64,000 nt of DNA from Pedobacter terrae (GCF_900100705.1 NZ_FNCH01000005.1:186001-250000); one strand, 5' to 3'. Positions 27,401 to 37,117 are shown, counted from the stretch's first letter. Notes: generated by a model not told the origin, from the letters alone. A program made the numbers and translations.

Positions 27401-29416
27401 CCTACTCAACCCAATGCACCTTTAGCTGTCGCATTTAAAGATTTCCAACTGGAAACCTTAACTAAATTTGCCGAAACCGATACGACTTTGGTTGGTGGCC
27501 GTTTAAACGGAACCGCAAATGTTAAAGATTTGGCCAGCTCACCAAAATTTGAAGCAAATCTAACCGTCGATCAGTTGCGTTACCAGAAAGATCAGCTGGG
27601 TACCTTACGTTTAGCAGTAAACAACAATACTGAAAATGCCTTCGAGGTAAATGTAGCCTTAACTGGTGTACATGAACTAAGGGTAAATGGATTTTATTAT
27701 ACCGCACCGAAAAGTGCTTTAGATCTTACCGTGAATATCGATAAGATTGAAATGAAAAATATTGAGAGTTTATCTGCAGGTCAGCTTAAAAACGGAACAG
27801 GTACCCTAACAGGTGCACTAAGTGTTAAAGGGGAATTAACCGCGCCAAAAATATTAGGCGATTTAACTTTCAACAACGCAGGGATCAGAGTGGCATACGT
27901 AAATTCATATTTCCGCTTGCCTAACGAGAAGATTTCTTTTACAAATGAGGGAATCAGTTTTAATAATTTTACGCTGATCGATTCCTTAAATCAGAAAGCC
28001 ATCATTGATGGAAAAGTTTACACCAGTAATTTCAAAGATTACCGTTTCGGTTTAGACATCAAAATGAACAACTTCAGGGCAATCAATTCGACCGCAGCGG
28101 ATAATGACCTCATTTATGGAACAGTATTTTTAACCAGCGATATTAAAGTGCGTGGCGATTTGAACCAGCCTGATGTGAACATGAACGTTAAGGTTAACAA
28201 AGGCACAAAATTCTTCTTTGCCTTGCCGTCAAACGATCCTTCAGTTATAGATCAGGAAGGGATTGTGCAGTTTATTGATGCTGATGCGCCACCATTTAAT
28301 GGTCAGAAGGCATTAAAGGTAGATAGTGTTAGTAAATCCGCCATGAAAGGGATTAACCTGGTTGCAGCCATCACCATCGATCCTGAAGCAGAACTGAATG
28401 TGGTGGTAGATCCATCAAATGGCGATGCCCTGAATATCAAAGGTGAAGCTGATCTTAACGCAACGATGGATCCCAGCGGTAAAATCAGCTTAACAGGCCG
28501 ATACGAAATTATCGATGGTTCTTACAACCTATCGGTTGGTCCGCTTGGCAAAAAAGCTTTTAAACTGGTTAAAGGAAGTACCATTGTGTGGACCGGTGAA
28601 CCTACCTCGGCGAATGTAAATTTAACTGCATTATATGAGGTGAATGCGGCACCTATCGACCTGATCAATGAACCGGATAATATCCAGGCCAAAACTAAAT
28701 TGCCTTTCCAGGTTTATTTAATGATGAAAGGGGAGCTATTAAAACCGATCATTTCATTCAAACTTGATTTGCCAGAAAACGAACGAGGGGCATTAAATGG
28801 AACGGTTTACACCAAATTAATCAACGTAAACCGCGATGAGAGTGAATTAAACAAACAGGTTTTTGCCCTGTTGGCATTGAACAGATTTATCGCCAATAAT
28901 CCTTTCCAAAGTTTGGCAGGCGGTGGCGGCGGGGTTTCTACCCTGGCAAGATCGAGTGTGAGTAAATTATTAACGGAACAGTTAAATAACCTGGCTTCCG
29001 ATCTAATTCAGGGTGTAGAATTGAATTTTGGCGTAAATTCGTCAGAAGATTATTCTACCGGATCACTTCAGCAGAAAACTGATCTCGAAATTGGTTTATC
29101 TAAAAAATTATTAAATGATAGGCTAACAGTAACAGTAGGTAGCTCTTTTGCATTGGAAGGGCCGCAGGCACCAGGCGAAAAATCGACAGATATCGGCGGA
29201 AACGTAAACGTTGAATATGCTTTATCAGCCGATGGAAGATATAGATTAAGGGCTTACCGACGCAACCAAAACGACGTAATTGTACAGGGACAGATTATCG
29301 AAACCGGTTTGGGTTTCACCCTCGTAGTAGATTACAATAAATTCAGAGAGATTTTCCAGAAAAAACGCAACAGAAGAAACATTGAACAAAAACCTAAAAA
29401 TGAGACAACTAATTAG
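24428..29416 (+). CDS. tamB: Translocation and assembly module protein TamB
   Basis: TamB is a very long periplasm-spanning protein, anchored in the inner membrane, that works with TamA in outer-membrane protein or lipid transport. The 1662-residue form starts at TTG (24428) with a basic stretch and one membrane anchor (KILLWVIASIIILVVSVAL, about 9-27). An ATG at 24317 would add 37 residues that do not look like a TamB N-terminus. The body is an AsmA-like, beta-rich repeat region. The DUF490/TamB C-terminal domain lies at about 1270-1620 (VDPSNGDALNIKGEADLNATM, LTGRYEIIDGSYNLSV). It overlaps tamA by 17 bases. Confidence 0.92.
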   Translation: MNKYVRKSLKILLWVIASIIILVVSVALSLNIPAVQNFVKGKAINYLKNKTKTEVSLESIKIALPKDVVLNKFYIEDRKGDTLLYAEKLAVDISLFKLLKNTVEINNIELKNVRANVKRITPDTTFNFSFLVDAFASDQKKPEEKVKKDTTSTLKFSVDKVSFEDIGINYRDDVAGNDVKLYLGAFKTKIKDFDLANQHYIIKELSLVNTSLRYLQQKPLVKLAQHITNSVDSTEKKQGKLPLIEVQNFVFSNVKVNYDDQISTTKAVADVNDLGLVNLKVDLTNSKYSVDDAHLNKSNILFAFKPAASNNLEKVKDTVVAEKSPLGLIIKNISLADNAVQFDNLGAKPAPKGMDFNHLKINQLNLGASDISYSAAGIKANVKNGSLKEKSGFVLDELRGDAVYNDKQIKLSNFILKTPNTAIENATELNFTSMEDLTKHPERVKLNIALKNTTIGLKDAGYFSNAVPANYRNEKIKINADVNGYLNDLNIPKLQISGLKNTQIDISGKAKGLPDVKKTFLDLNIKKLHVTKGDILVAVPKKSLPPSIELPNVIDAKGNFQGSMTDFNTNLNINTDMGGAVVVASMNGPKGKESYKADVSLNNFNVGRLLKMQPKLGRVSVKANVAGKGLDPKKINARFNAKVLNAYYNKYTYRNLVLAGDYSNQRINIKSSMPDSNANFNLNAKVNLAGKYPSIKADLNLKQVNLQALNFSPTLLSAAGVVKVDLATADADYLNGSVDVTRLQLVKDKQRISVDTISIRAKSTATENELTLKSEILSAKIDGKYQLTKVGSAIINEINKYYAFGTVTKVPDQRLRFFVQIYDSKLLKNFVPELTVFKPSQFYGLIDTQKDSLQIKGNFPQIVYGDFKVDTTVLNINNDNNKLDYSLTVKALQSPSVALFNTEVSGDADNNNLGVNIFLRDRQKKDKYVIGGNFQSINKDFKFSLDPQKLLLDYQKWVVSQDNYIQFGASGILVNQFQISNNGQSLSINSNPTQPNAPLAVAFKDFQLETLTKFAETDTTLVGGRLNGTANVKDLASSPKFEANLTVDQLRYQKDQLGTLRLAVNNNTENAFEVNVALTGVHELRVNGFYYTAPKSALDLTVNIDKIEMKNIESLSAGQLKNGTGTLTGALSVKGELTAPKILGDLTFNNAGIRVAYVNSYFRLPNEKISFTNEGISFNNFTLIDSLNQKAIIDGKVYTSNFKDYRFGLDIKMNNFRAINSTAADNDLIYGTVFLTSDIKVRGDLNQPDVNMNVKVNKGTKFFFALPSNDPSVIDQEGIVQFIDADAPPFNGQKALKVDSVSKSAMKGINLVAAITIDPEAELNVVVDPSNGDALNIKGEADLNATMDPSGKISLTGRYEIIDGSYNLSVGPLGKKAFKLVKGSTIVWTGEPTSANVNLTALYEVNAAPIDLINEPDNIQAKTKLPFQVYLMMKGELLKPIISFKLDLPENERGALNGTVYTKLINVNRDESELNKQVFALLALNRFIANNPFQSLAGGGGGVSTLARSSVSKLLTEQLNNLASDLIQGVELNFGVNSSEDYSTGSLQQKTDLEIGLSKKLLNDRLTVTVGSSFALEGPQAPGEKSTDIGGNVNVEYALSADGRYRLRAYRRNQNDVIVQGQIIETGLGFTLVVDYNKFREIFQKKRNRRNIEQKPKNETTN

Positions 29417-31715
29417 ACCAATTTTATTTGTACTGGCCTGCTTAGTTTGGGCTGCGTGTAGCTCTACCAAATCCTTAAAGCCTGGCCAACATTTATATAC
29501 AGGTGCTGAAGTAAAGATCAATCCGGATTCATCAGGCAAAATTGATGATGAAAAACAGGTGAAGCGCGATTTAGAAAGCAAAACAAGGCCGCGCCCCAAT
29601 AGTTCTATTTTAGGCATAAAGTTTAAACTTGGTATTTATAACCTGGCTGGAGAACCCAAAAAACCGAAAGGTTTTAGAAATTGGTTACGCAAGCAGGGAG
29701 AAGCCCCTGTACTTCTTAACGAAGTTAAATTGAAATATAATAATGATGTGCTGACCAGCTATCTAATTAGCGAAGGTTATTTACAGGCCACTGTTACCGG
29801 CGATACAGTAGTGAAAGATAAAAAAGGTAAAGCCGTTTATACTGCAGAGACTGGTAACCGATATAAAATCAATAAAGTTACTTTCCCGCCTGACACCGGG
29901 GCTTTAACCAAAATCATTAATCAGAATAAAAATAAAACTTTAATAAAGGCAGGCGATTATTACGACCTCGACAATTATAAAAATGAGCGCATCAGGATCG
30001 ATAATGACCTTAAAGAAAAGGGTTATTTTTATTTCAGTCCGGATTACCTGATTATGCAGGTTGATAGCACCATTGGTAAGAACCTGGTAAATGTAACTAT
30101 TAAAGTTAAAGACATTGCACCTTATGCCGGATTAAAACCTTACACCATTAAAGATATCAACATTTATCCAAGCTATAGTCTGCGCAGAGATACTATATTA
30201 AGAAAGCTAAAACCGCTTGAATATCACGATTTCAGTATTTATGATGATCGCAATACTTTTAAACCAAGGTTATTTGATCGTTTGGTTTTCTTTCAAAAGG
30301 GCGAACGTTACAACCGTAAAGATCATAATCAATCGTTAAACAGAATGGTAAATATCGGCGCTTTCAGGGATGTAAGGGCTGAATTTTTACCAGTTGATAG
30401 TTTTAAAAATAATGAGTTAGACCTAAATATTTACCTTACCCCATTAAAGAAAAACTCTTTAAGCTTTTCGGTTACAGGTACAAGTAAATCGAACAATTTT
30501 GTGGGATCAGAAGTAAAAGTTACCCAAACCACCAGAAATCTGTTCAGAGGTGCCGAGCAATTAGATGTTAGTGTTAGCGGTGGTTTCGAAACACAGGTTA
30601 GGGGAACGTCTTTAGGCCGCAACTCCTTATCATTTACAGCTGAAGGAAAACTAACCTTCCCAAGGTTTATTGTACCATTTTACAAGCCTAACAGTACAAC
30701 TGCCTTTATCCCAAAAACTATTGCATCGCTTTCTTATCAGATGCTTAACCGTGGGTCAGAATACACCTTACATGCCATAAAAGGTGAATATGGCTACAAT
30801 TTTAAGGAAAACCAGTACAAAGAGCATAACTTCAACCCCATCTCAGTGAGTTATATTTCAACAGGTTTTCCAGATTCTAATAGAAGGGATAGCTTATTTA
30901 GAGTAAATCCATTGTTAAGAAGCACTCTTGAAAACCAATTCATTATTGGTAGTAATTACAACTTTACCTATACCAACCAGATGGAAACCAATCGACGTAA
31001 CAATGTTTATTTTTACGGTGGTTTAGAAACTGGTGGTAATGTTTGGGGATTATTTACACCAACAAACGATAAAGGACAAAAAACTTTATTTAATACACCA
31101 TTAACTCAATTTATCCGGGCAGAGGCCGATTTAAGAGATTATTATAAAATTAACCGCAACCTGATCTGGGCAAACCGATTAAATTTGGGTTATGGTTACG
31201 CTTATGGCAATAGTACATCATTACCATTTGTAAGACAGTTTTTTGCTGGTGGTAGTAACGATATCAGGGCCTTTCCGGCACGTACCTTAGGTCCGGGTAC
31301 GTATAAAGTTCCTGATAACGCAATTTTTGCCGATCAGGGTGGTGATATCAAGTTAATGCTTAATTCAGAACTTCGGTTTAAGCTTGTGAGTGTGCTTTAC
31401 GGCGCCTTGTTTGTAGATGCCGGAAATATCTGGCTCAGGAAAGAAGATCTTGGAGAGCCAGGTAAGCCAGAAACGGCCAGACTGGGATCAGGCTTTAAAT
31501 TAAAAAATGCTTTTAATGAATTAGCGGTAGGTACAGGCGCCGGTTTACGTGTAGATGCAACAATCTTTGTAGTGCGTTTAGATGTGGCCTTCCCGGTGCG
31601 CAAACCGTATCTGCCTGAAGGACAAAGATGGGTATTTGATGATATTGCCTTTGGCAACAAAGATTGGCGCAGACAGAATTTAATTTTTAACATAGGCATA
31701 GGCTATCCGTTTTAA
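29400..31715 (+). CDS. tamA: BamA/TamA-family outer-membrane protein
   Basis: The 771-residue Omp85 protein has a signal sequence ending in a Cys-containing stretch (VWAACSSTK; possible lipidation at Cys20). POTRA-like regions cover about 70-330, and a 16-strand-type barrel extends from about 400 to the terminal Phe (IFNIGIGYPF, the C-terminal beta-signal). The lid-loop-like FFAGGSNDIRAFPARTLGPG (about 615-635) corresponds to the conserved VRGY/F region of Omp85 proteins. It overlaps tamB by 17 bases, which pairs it with TamB. Start ATG at 29400. Confidence 0.92.
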   Translation: MRQLIRPILFVLACLVWAACSSTKSLKPGQHLYTGAEVKINPDSSGKIDDEKQVKRDLESKTRPRPNSSILGIKFKLGIYNLAGEPKKPKGFRNWLRKQGEAPVLLNEVKLKYNNDVLTSYLISEGYLQATVTGDTVVKDKKGKAVYTAETGNRYKINKVTFPPDTGALTKIINQNKNKTLIKAGDYYDLDNYKNERIRIDNDLKEKGYFYFSPDYLIMQVDSTIGKNLVNVTIKVKDIAPYAGLKPYTIKDINIYPSYSLRRDTILRKLKPLEYHDFSIYDDRNTFKPRLFDRLVFFQKGERYNRKDHNQSLNRMVNIGAFRDVRAEFLPVDSFKNNELDLNIYLTPLKKNSLSFSVTGTSKSNNFVGSEVKVTQTTRNLFRGAEQLDVSVSGGFETQVRGTSLGRNSLSFTAEGKLTFPRFIVPFYKPNSTTAFIPKTIASLSYQMLNRGSEYTLHAIKGEYGYNFKENQYKEHNFNPISVSYISTGFPDSNRRDSLFRVNPLLRSTLENQFIIGSNYNFTYTNQMETNRRNNVYFYGGLETGGNVWGLFTPTNDKGQKTLFNTPLTQFIRAEADLRDYYKINRNLIWANRLNLGYGYAYGNSTSLPFVRQFFAGGSNDIRAFPARTLGPGTYKVPDNAIFADQGGDIKLMLNSELRFKLVSVLYGALFVDAGNIWLRKEDLGEPGKPETARLGSGFKLKNAFNELAVGTGAGLRVDATIFVVRLDVAFPVRKPYLPEGQRWVFDDIAFGNKDWRRQNLIFNIGIGYPF

Positions 31716-31722
31716 TTTTCCG

Positions 31723-32745
31723 ATGAAAGTAATCAACAAGATCAAAAATTTCTTTATAGCACTTTATCACCTTTTTATTGCTGCCGGAAAAGGTTTTGTA
31801 GAAGATCGGGTAACTAAATTAAGTGCTTCACTTGCCTATTACACCATTTTTTCGCTTACGCCACTAATTATTATCCTACTTTCGGCAGCCACTTTATTTT
31901 TTGGCGACGCAAGAAACCAAAAAACAAGAGTTCAGTTCTATGGTCAGGTTACCGAAATGGTTGGCAAAGATGCAGCCGCACAAATTCAGGGTTTTGTAGA
32001 ACATGCCAATAAATCGGGGCAATCTACCATTGGTTTAATCATCGGTATAGGTACACTGATCATCGGATCTACGGCCATTTTTATCGAAATACAAGACAGC
32101 ATCAACATGATCTGGAAAGTTAAGGCAGTACCTAAAAAAGGCTGGCTAAAAATGCTTTCTAACCGGTTATTGTCTTTTTCTTTAATTGTATCCATGGGCT
32201 TTTTATTGCTGGTATCGCTGGTGGTTAATAGTATAGTGGTGGGTTTGGGTTCCAAATTGGGCAACTTGCTTTCACAAAGTGAAATAGATGAAGTTATTCC
32301 GGTTGCAAATGACACCATGGCCTTATTGATTTATATTTTGAATAATGTAATTACCCTGGCTGCAGTAACGGCCGTTTTTGCGGTTATTTTTAAGGTCTTG
32401 CCCGATGTGATCATCCGTTGGAAATCTGCCATCATCGGTGCTTTATTTACGGCTATCCTCTTCAGTTTAGGTAAATACCTGATTGGGATTTATATCGAAA
32501 AAGGCAATCCAGGTTCTGCCTTTGGTGCTGCCAGTTCCATCATCGTTATTTTATTGTGGATTTATTATACCTCGATTATCCTCTACTTCGGTGCTGAATT
32601 TACACAAGCCTATGCCGAAAAATATGATAATGGCATCGTCCCTAGTAAATATGCCGTATTTACAAAAATCACCATTGTAGAAAAAAAGGTAGATGTATTG
32701 CCTCCTCAGCATCCGGAGAATACGGTAAATGCACCTAAAGAATAA
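31723..32745 (+). CDS. YihY/BrkB family membrane protein (copy 1)
   Basis: The 340-residue inner-membrane protein has about six hydrophobic segments and YihY features: KLSASLAYYTIFSLTPLIII (about 28-47), IGLIIGIGTLIIGSTAIF and ILLWIYYTSIILYFGAEFTQAYA. The function is unsettled; the old RNase BN name is wrong. It lies 7 bases after tamA, so it is probably transcribed with tamBA. A paralogue lies at 60778-61746. Confidence 0.9.
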   Translation: MKVINKIKNFFIALYHLFIAAGKGFVEDRVTKLSASLAYYTIFSLTPLIIILLSAATLFFGDARNQKTRVQFYGQVTEMVGKDAAAQIQGFVEHANKSGQSTIGLIIGIGTLIIGSTAIFIEIQDSINMIWKVKAVPKKGWLKMLSNRLLSFSLIVSMGFLLLVSLVVNSIVVGLGSKLGNLLSQSEIDEVIPVANDTMALLIYILNNVITLAAVTAVFAVIFKVLPDVIIRWKSAIIGALFTAILFSLGKYLIGIYIEKGNPGSAFGAASSIIVILLWIYYTSIILYFGAEFTQAYAEKYDNGIVPSKYAVFTKITIVEKKVDVLPPQHPENTVNAPKE

Positions 32746-32758
32746 TTACCAGCATAGT

Positions 32759-32907
32759 CGTCATCCTGAACTTGTTTCAGGATCTTTAAAAAAAACGGTT
32801 ATCGCTATCAAATGCAGTTCTCAAAAAAGCTAAATAATTGATTAATAAAAACCTAAAAGATCTCTCCCCGCCTGTTCGCACAGTCGCTCCATTCGGTCGA
32901 GATGATG
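32759..32907. repeat. GTCAT-type composite repeat downstream of YihY copy 1
   Basis: CGTCATCCTGAACTTGTTTC with CAGGATC forms one hairpin (about 32759-32787). About 90 bases on, CTCTCCCCGCCTGTTCGCAC and GGTCGAGATGATG resemble the other GTCAT family members. The wider spacer 32746-33250 holds no gene. Confidence 0.65.
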
Positions 32908-32952
32908 TTTTTTTATTAGAATTATTCAATGGATAGCGGAGCCATTAACTAA

Positions 32953-32989
32953 AGGAAGTCAAGTTTTTTTAAAAAAAACTTGACTTCCT
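32953..32989. terminator. Perfect palindromic terminator between YihY and parE
   Basis: AGGAAGTCAAGTTTTTTT (32953-32970) faces AAAAAAACTTGACTTCCT (32972-32989) with a one-base loop. The 18-bp arms contain both A- and T-runs, so it can terminate from either side of these convergent genes. Confidence 0.85.
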
Positions 32990-33067
32990 GCATCTTATCA
33001 TTAATTTATTTGTATAAAATCAATTAATGACAGATAAATTTTATTAGTTAATATTCCTCAAGATATC

Positions 33068-33203
33068 ATCATTCCCAACTTGATCCAATAACCACCGGAT
33101 GGGAACCCCGAAGTGCTTATGAATGCCACTGATAAAAGCAAACCCTTATGAATAATCTTGATACAATCGCTTTAAGATTCCCGCATTCGCGAGAATGACG
33201 ACC
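33068..33203. repeat. Degenerate palindromic repeat ahead of the parE 3' end
   Basis: TCATCATTCCCAACTTGATC ... AGATTCCCGCATTCGCGAG and AATGACGA: partly inverted ends around 100 bases of unremarkable sequence, another GTCAT-type or related element. Confidence 0.5.
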
Positions 33204-33250
33204 GCACTAGTGGAGTCTGTCAATGGTAACGTAGCCGAAAGATCTTTCGC

Positions 33251-35122
33251 TTAAGCCACTTCTTCTGTAATCACTTTAGGTTCTTCGGTTACCTCATCCT
33301 TCTCTATCCTCAGATTACGAATAATATGCTGCTGCCTGTCTGGCGTGTTTTTTCCCATATAATATTCTAACAGGCTTTTAATGGTTTGATCTTTTAAAAT
33401 AACAGGATCTAATCTGATGTCTTTTCCAATAAACAAACCGAATTCATCCGGAGAAATTTCACCCAGTCCTTTAAATCGGGTTATTTCTGGTTTATTGCCC
33501 AGTTTTGCAATGGCGTTTTTGCGTTCTTCATCACTGTAACAATAAATGGTCTCTTTTTTATTCCGAACCCTGAAAAGCGGTGTCTGCAAAATATAAACAT
33601 GACCTGCTTTTACCAGATCAGGGAAAAATTGCAGGAAAAAAGTCATCATGAGCAAACGGATGTGCATGCCATCCACGTCGGCATCAGTAGCAATCACGAT
33701 ATTGTTATAATGCAAGCCATCCAAACCATCTTCAATATTTAAAGCGTGCTGTAGCAGGTTAAATTCTTCATTTTCGTACACCACCTTTTTGGTCAGCTCG
33801 TAACAGTTAAGCGGTTTCCCTTTCAAACTAAATACCGCCTGGGTATCTACATCTCGCGATTTGGTAATCGAACCCGATGCCGAATCACCTTCTGTAATAA
33901 ACAAGGTGGTTTCATATCGTTTCTCGTGCGTAGTATTAAAATGAACCTTACAATCGCGCAATTTTTTATTGTGTAAAGAGGCTTTTTTAGCCCTGTCGTT
34001 GGCTAGTTTTTTAATGCCTGCAATATCCTTACGCTCCCGCTCCGATTGCATAATCCTTTTTAACAAGGCATCGGCAACATCAGGGTTTTTGTGCAGATAA
34101 TCATCCAGTTCTTTTTTAACAAAATCGTTAATGAAAGTAGCTACAGATGGTCCTTCCGGCCCCATATTCTGCGAACCCAGTTTAGTTTTGGTCTGCGATT
34201 CGAAAACAGGTTCCTGTACACGTACAGAAATGGCTGCAATAATGGATGAACGCACATCAGCAGCATCAAACTCCTTTTTGAAAAACTCGCGAATAGTTTT
34301 CACCACCGCTGCTCTAAAAGCTGCCTGATGGGTTCCACCTTGGGTAGTATGCTGGCCATTCACGAAAGAGTGGTAATCCTCACCATATTGCTGCCCATGG
34401 GTCATGGCAATTTCGATATCAGGTCCAATCATGTGGATAATCGGATATCTGATTTCCTCGGGTTTATTAAATTTAGAAAGCAGGTCGTAAAGGCCTCTTT
34501 CTGAAAAATATTTCTGGTTATTAAAATTTATCGTTAAACCTGTATTTAAGAAAACATAGTTCCAAACCATGCTTTCCACAAAATCTGGTATATAATGATA
34601 ATTCCTGAAAATCGTTTCGTCTGGATAAAAAGTAATGGCGGTGCCGTTACGTTGCGTGGTATCGATTACTGGATTTTCGGTTACAATCTCACCTTTAGAA
34701 AACTCTACTTTTTTAGTTTTTCCATCGCGGTACGATTGAACGGTAAAACTGGTCGACAATGCATTTACTGCTTTTGTACCTACACCATTTAAACCTACCG
34801 ATTTCTGGAAAGCATTGCTATCATATTTACCACCGGTATTGATTTTGCTTACACAATCAATTACTTTGCCCAATGGAATACCCCGGCCATAATCGCGAAC
34901 ATTTACTTTTTGCTCAGATAGTGTAATTTCGATGGTTTTTCCGGTCCCCATTACAAACTCATCGATAGAGTTATCTACAATTTCCTTTAACAAAACATAA
35001 ATACCATCATCCTGTGCAGAGCCATCACCAAGTTTACCGATATACATACCCGGGCGTAACCTGATGTGCTCTTTCCAATCCAATGAGCGTATACTGTCGT
35101 CGTTATAAATTACTTCTGCCAT
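33251..35122 (-). CDS. parE: DNA topoisomerase IV subunit B (ParE)
   Basis: The ATPase subunit of topoisomerase IV; partner of ParC (18204-21104). The 623-residue protein has the GHKL ATPase motifs [16 protein letters not shown] (Glu and Asn of motif I, about 45-60), VRDYGRGIP and [13 protein letters not shown], the S5 transducer domain, the Toprim motif TEGDSASGS and the metal-binding DADVDGMHI. Length and [14 protein letters not shown] suit ParE of this phylum. It is separated from parC by the tam cluster. Confidence 0.9.
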   Translation of the reverse strand: MAEVIYNDDSIRSLDWKEHIRLRPGMYIGKLGDGSAQDDGIYVLLKEIVDNSIDEFVMGTGKTIEITLSEQKVNVRDYGRGIPLGKVIDCVSKINTGGKYDSNAFQKSVGLNGVGTKAVNALSTSFTVQSYRDGKTKKVEFSKGEIVTENPVIDTTQRNGTAITFYPDETIFRNYHYIPDFVESMVWNYVFLNTGLTINFNNQKYFSERGLYDLLSKFNKPEEIRYPIIHMIGPDIEIAMTHGQQYGEDYHSFVNGQHTTQGGTHQAAFRAAVVKTIREFFKKEFDAADVRSSIIAAISVRVQEPVFESQTKTKLGSQNMGPEGPSVATFINDFVKKELDDYLHKNPDVADALLKRIMQSERERKDIAGIKKLANDRAKKASLHNKKLRDCKVHFNTTHEKRYETTLFITEGDSASGSITKSRDVDTQAVFSLKGKPLNCYELTKKVVYENEEFNLLQHALNIEDGLDGLHYNNIVIATDADVDGMHIRLLMMTFFLQFFPDLVKAGHVYILQTPLFRVRNKKETIYCYSDEERKNAIAKLGNKPEITRFKGLGEISPDEFGLFIGKDIRLDPVILKDQTIKSLLEYYMGKNTPDRQQHIIRNLRIEKDEVTEEPKVITEEVA

Positions 35123-35644
35123 AATGTGTTCATCTGTTCTTCAATGAAAAACCCTGCATTTTTTTTGATTTGCAAAGTGATGAAGAATTTGTAGAAATAA
35201 CCCTGATGATTGAAATAAAAATATTTTCAAATAAGTTCCTCAGAATTATTATACAATAATAGATTTATTCTGTGAGGCAAACAAAAGAAAATTTCAACAT
35301 AAGGATGGAAGAAGTATATTCTCGTTCAATAGTTCATTCGTTATTCGTTAAATAGTTGGTTGATCGCTTAATGATTGACATTTCATGTTTTGACGGTCAA
35401 TAGTAAGAAGGTTGATCATTTATGTTTTTATATATTCAATTGGTTATTAACCATGAACCAATAAACAAATCACATCGAAAATATTTCAGCTTTAAAACAT
35501 GCTGGCATTTCGCAATGATGCCTGGGAAAACTGTCCGTTCACTAACGCACTAATGACCAGTGAATCAAAAAACCATAAACCATCATTCATCTACATCTTT
35601 ACATAATTTCCCTATCTTCATCCTTTTATTTAATATCCTTATTA
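35123..35644. other. Gene-free spacer with weak 7-8 bp periodic repeats
   Basis: About 520 bases without a supported gene. Positions 35325-35365 read TTCAATAG, TTCATTCG, TTATTCG, TTAAATAG, TTG; positions 35533-35557 read TTCACTAACG, CACTAATGAC. Both look like eroded relatives of the heptad arrays. It divides divergent parE and the amino-acid permease, so it must also hold their promoters, which I could not place. Confidence 0.55.
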
Positions 35645-36988
35645 ATGCAACCGAAAAAACAGCTTTCGCTATTCGATTTATCCATGATTGTGGTGAGTTT
35701 AGTTATTGGAATGGGTGTTTTCCGTACACCTGTAAATGTAGCTGCGAAAGCTCAAATTCCCGAATTGTTTTACCTGGCCTGGTTTATCGGCGGTTTTGTA
35801 GCTTTTTGCGGGGCATTAACTTATGCCGAAATCGGATCTCGCTTTCCGGTAACCGGCGGCTATTACAAAATCTTCTCGGTGGCTTACCATCCTTCCATTG
35901 CCTTTGCCATTAACTGCATTGTGATTATTTCAAGCGCGGCATCTGTAGCGGCGATATCTATTATTGGAGCAGAGTACCTGAGCAAGATTATTTTGCCACC
36001 AGCTATACAAACCGAAACGTCAAGGGTGGCTATAGCCATCACTACTATTCTGGTATTCTATTTAATTAATTTGCTAGGTTTAAAAGCAAGTGCAAAAACG
36101 CAAAATATATTAACGGTAATTAAAATCGGGATGATTTTAACGTTGATCTGTGCGGTATTTTTTGGCGGACAAACAGAAAGTGTTACGCCCGTTTTTAAAA
36201 CAGCCCCGGGTGCTTTACCAACCTGGTCTGATTATGGAAAAGCTTTAGGCCTATGTTTAATTGCTGTTTCATTTTCTTACGCAGGTTATGCACAAACCAT
36301 AAACTTTGGTGGCGAAGTTAAAGAAGCCAAAAAAGTAATTCCACGTTCCATTATTATTGGTTTAACCATTATTGTGATTCTCTACCTTGTCATCAATTAT
36401 GTTTATGTAAAGGTAATTGGTTTCGAAGAGTTAAAATCGGCAGAAAGTATAGCGGCGATATTAGCTTCAAAAATATTTGGCCCGGCAGGATTTAGTGCAC
36501 TTTCTGTCATCATATTTTTCTCGGTAATGGGTTATGTAAATGTAAACCTGTTGAGCAACCCAAGGGCCATGTTTGCCATGGGCGAAGAAGGTGCCCTGCC
36601 AAAAATATTTAGCAGGATGAATAAAAAAACAGGAGTAATTTCCATTAGCTTAACAGCTTTTACCTTGGTTGCGGTAGTAATTATTTTCTATGCCAAAACC
36701 TTCGATAAAATTTTAAACTATACCATTTTCCTGGAAAGCATTAGTATGGCCAGTTCGGCAGCCACAATTTTTATTCTTCGAAAAAGAACAGCGCATCTTG
36801 ATAAAAAAAACATCTATACTGTTCCTTTATATCCTATATTGCCTATCATATTTATTGCTGCTTATACTTTTGTTGCCTTCAGCATTTACGCTGATGATCA
36901 AAATGCAGCACTTAATGGTTTATACATTTTTGCTGGCTTTCTGGCGATTTATTTTGTGAGCAGCTGGTTTAAGAAAAAAAAGTTTTAA
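35645..36988 (+). CDS. APC-family amino acid permease
   Basis: The 447-residue inner-membrane protein has twelve hydrophobic segments. Its start matches the APC unwound-helix motif (SLFDLSMIVVSLVIGMGVFRTP; Gly-x-Gly-x-Phe near 22-26), and LTYAEIGSRFPVTGGYYKIF (about 58-77) is the classic Glu-Ile-x-x-x-x-P-x-x-G-G motif after TM2. A substrate cannot be assigned. It is monocistronic; a nested repeat follows. Confidence 0.9.
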   Translation: MQPKKQLSLFDLSMIVVSLVIGMGVFRTPVNVAAKAQIPELFYLAWFIGGFVAFCGALTYAEIGSRFPVTGGYYKIFSVAYHPSIAFAINCIVIISSAASVAAISIIGAEYLSKIILPPAIQTETSRVAIAITTILVFYLINLLGLKASAKTQNILTVIKIGMILTLICAVFFGGQTESVTPVFKTAPGALPTWSDYGKALGLCLIAVSFSYAGYAQTINFGGEVKEAKKVIPRSIIIGLTIIVILYLVINYVYVKVIGFEELKSAESIAAILASKIFGPAGFSALSVIIFFSVMGYVNVNLLSNPRAMFAMGEEGALPKIFSRMNKKTGVISISLTAFTLVAVVIIFYAKTFDKILNYTIFLESISMASSAATIFILRKRTAHLDKKNIYTVPLYPILPIIFIAAYTFVAFSIYADDQNAALNGLYIFAGFLAIYFVSSWFKKKKF

Positions 36989-37034
36989 TATTTTGACTTG
37001 AAAAGCAGTTACATTGCTGGTCGGTTTCGATAGT

Positions 37035-37117
37035 CCCGCCATACGCTACAATCTTTTTGTCATTGTCATCCTGAGCCTGTCGAAGGAGCTACAAAAAGTA
37101 TTTCTGCTACTGTCGGG
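37035..37117. repeat. Hairpin element with a GTCAT repeat nested in its loop
   Basis: CCCGCCATACGCTACAATCT and TTTTG (37035-37060) pair imperfectly with CAAAAAGTATTTCTGC and TACTGTCGGG (37092-37117). The loop is GTCATTGTCATCCTGAGC plus CTGTCGAAGGAG, a piece of the GTCAT repeat type. The outer arms belong to the family at 7501, 7839, 21362 and 21691. Confidence 0.75.

Noticed and set aside
35325..35400. Full heptad-repeat element between parE and the permease
   Set aside because: The periodicity drifts between 7 and 8 bases, so I list it only as a weak, eroded relative.
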